DNA of 64,000 nt, taken from Streptomyces umbrinus. Its GTDB lineage: Bacteria; Actinomycetota; Actinomycetes; Streptomycetales; Streptomycetaceae. Under the pieces are notes generated by a model. It saw only the letters and a list, made by a program, of their open reading frames with translations, was not told where the DNA came from and searched no databases. The stretch is from the NCBI RefSeq assembly GCF_030817415.1, contig NZ_JAUSZI010000002.1:8618001-8682000 (forward strand). The letters run 5' to 3'. A program made the translations under genes and the position numbers. Of this stretch, positions 63,557 through 64,000 are shown piece after piece (position 1 is the first letter of the stretch; every line of letters starts with the position of its first letter).

Positions 63557-64000
63557 ATGCGCCGCAAGGCCAGCCTGATCCTGCTCGCCCTCGCCGTGTT
63601 CTTCGCGGCGCTGTCCCCGCTGATGCGCTGGTACGCCTTCCCGCGCCTCGCCAAGATCCCGGCCGACCAGTACCAGGACATGGTCCTGGAGGCGAAGGAC
63701 GCGACCCTCCTCGACTACGGCACGATGAAGGCCAAGAAGGTCGACAAGGTCACCATCGTGCAGACCCTCAAGGGCAACGTCGAGGCCTCCGAGAAGATCG
63801 AGAAGACCGCGGGCCGCGACGTCGTCGTCTGGGACGGCCTCTCCTACGTCCAGGGCCCCGACGGCAAGATGGTCTCCAAGATCCCCGAGCGCTACATCTT
63901 CGACGCGCACACCCAGGAACCCGTCCACGCCACCGGTGAGATGGTCGACGGCGACCCGGTCAAACGCGAGGGCATCGAGTTCAAGTGGCCGTTCCTCACG
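63557..64000 (+). CDS. DUF3068 protein, N-terminal part (cut by window edge)
   Basis: 148 codons are visible. An N-terminal helix (RKASLILLALAVFFAALSPLMRWYAFPRL) anchors it, followed by an extracytoplasmic beta-rich domain (DQYQDMVLEAKDATLLDYGTMKAKKVDKVTIVQTLKGNVEASE) and DVVVWDGLSYVQGPDGKMVSKIPERYIFDAHTQEPV, the DUF3068 pattern; the family is sometimes described as porin PorA-related. AGGGAGG precedes the ATG at 63557. Confidence 0.88.
   Translation, partial: MRRKASLILLALAVFFAALSPLMRWYAFPRLAKIPADQYQDMVLEAKDATLLDYGTMKAKKVDKVTIVQTLKGNVEASEKIEKTAGRDVVVWDGLSYVQGPDGKMVSKIPERYIFDAHTQEPVHATGEMVDGDPVKREGIEFKWPFLT

Overview
The window is high-GC actinobacterial chromosome, almost certainly Streptomyces. 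Evidence: strong third-position GC, frequent GTG/TTG starts, ATGA stop/start overlaps, long antisense open frames, Tat signals, and Streptomyces-type gene neighbourhoods (pyk - ANTAR response regulator - liv operon - polA).

Left part, about 1-10 kb (accessory). A leftward cluster encodes a large conflict-type protein with a caspase-like protease domain, an Hsp90-like ATPase domain and C-terminal repeats. It is followed by a cysteine-rich small protein and a membrane protein cut by the window edge. An intact IS3-family element (1510-2800; 27-bp inverted repeats, 4-bp GATG target duplication) has split the large gene. Removing the element and one GATG restores one open frame of about 1,719 codons. 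To the right lie a GH46 chitosanase, a helical-repeat gene frameshifted at a C8 run, and a TerF-like vWA protein.

10-23 kb (catabolic). After an orphan cytochrome b (qcrB paralogue) comes a cluster matching the KstR2 regulon of mycobacteria, which degrades the last two steroid rings (HIP pathway): two acyl-CoA dehydrogenases, ipdF-like SDR, kstR2, fadA6, ipdC-ipdB-ipdA-echA20 and two further SDRs. Two near-identical operator-like palindromes lie in the two divergent promoter regions. A YefM/RelE toxin-antitoxin pair sits at the 3' end of ipdC, with a paired TGTACA operator. No fadD3 (HIP-CoA ligase) is present.

23-33 kb (variable). A LAL-type LuxR regulator, an unrecognised protein with a glycine-zipper hairpin, a zinc metallopeptidase-like protein, secreted trypsin, a Tat-exported hydrolase, and a GH35 beta-galactosidase divergent from an AraC regulator.

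33-64 kb (mostly core). Chorismate mutase, single-domain response regulator, PepN, a DesA/DesB-like pair without desC/desD, Tat-exported 5'-nucleotidase, SIMPL protein, pyruvate kinase, a LAGLIDADG-type protein, an unusual class I tRNA with apparent CAA anticodon, PdtaR-like ANTAR regulator, the livKHMGF branched-chain amino acid transporter, two small envelope proteins, hotdog thioesterase, FdhF/YdeP-like molybdoenzyme, DNA polymerase I, class A beta-lactamase-like protein, DUF4184 membrane protein, lytic transglycosylase, and a DUF3068 protein cut by the right edge.

A short palindromic repeat (core GCGCAGTTCCCCGCGCCCCT or its complement) recurs in intergenic regions, and several 18-bp-period tandem repeats occur in and between genes.
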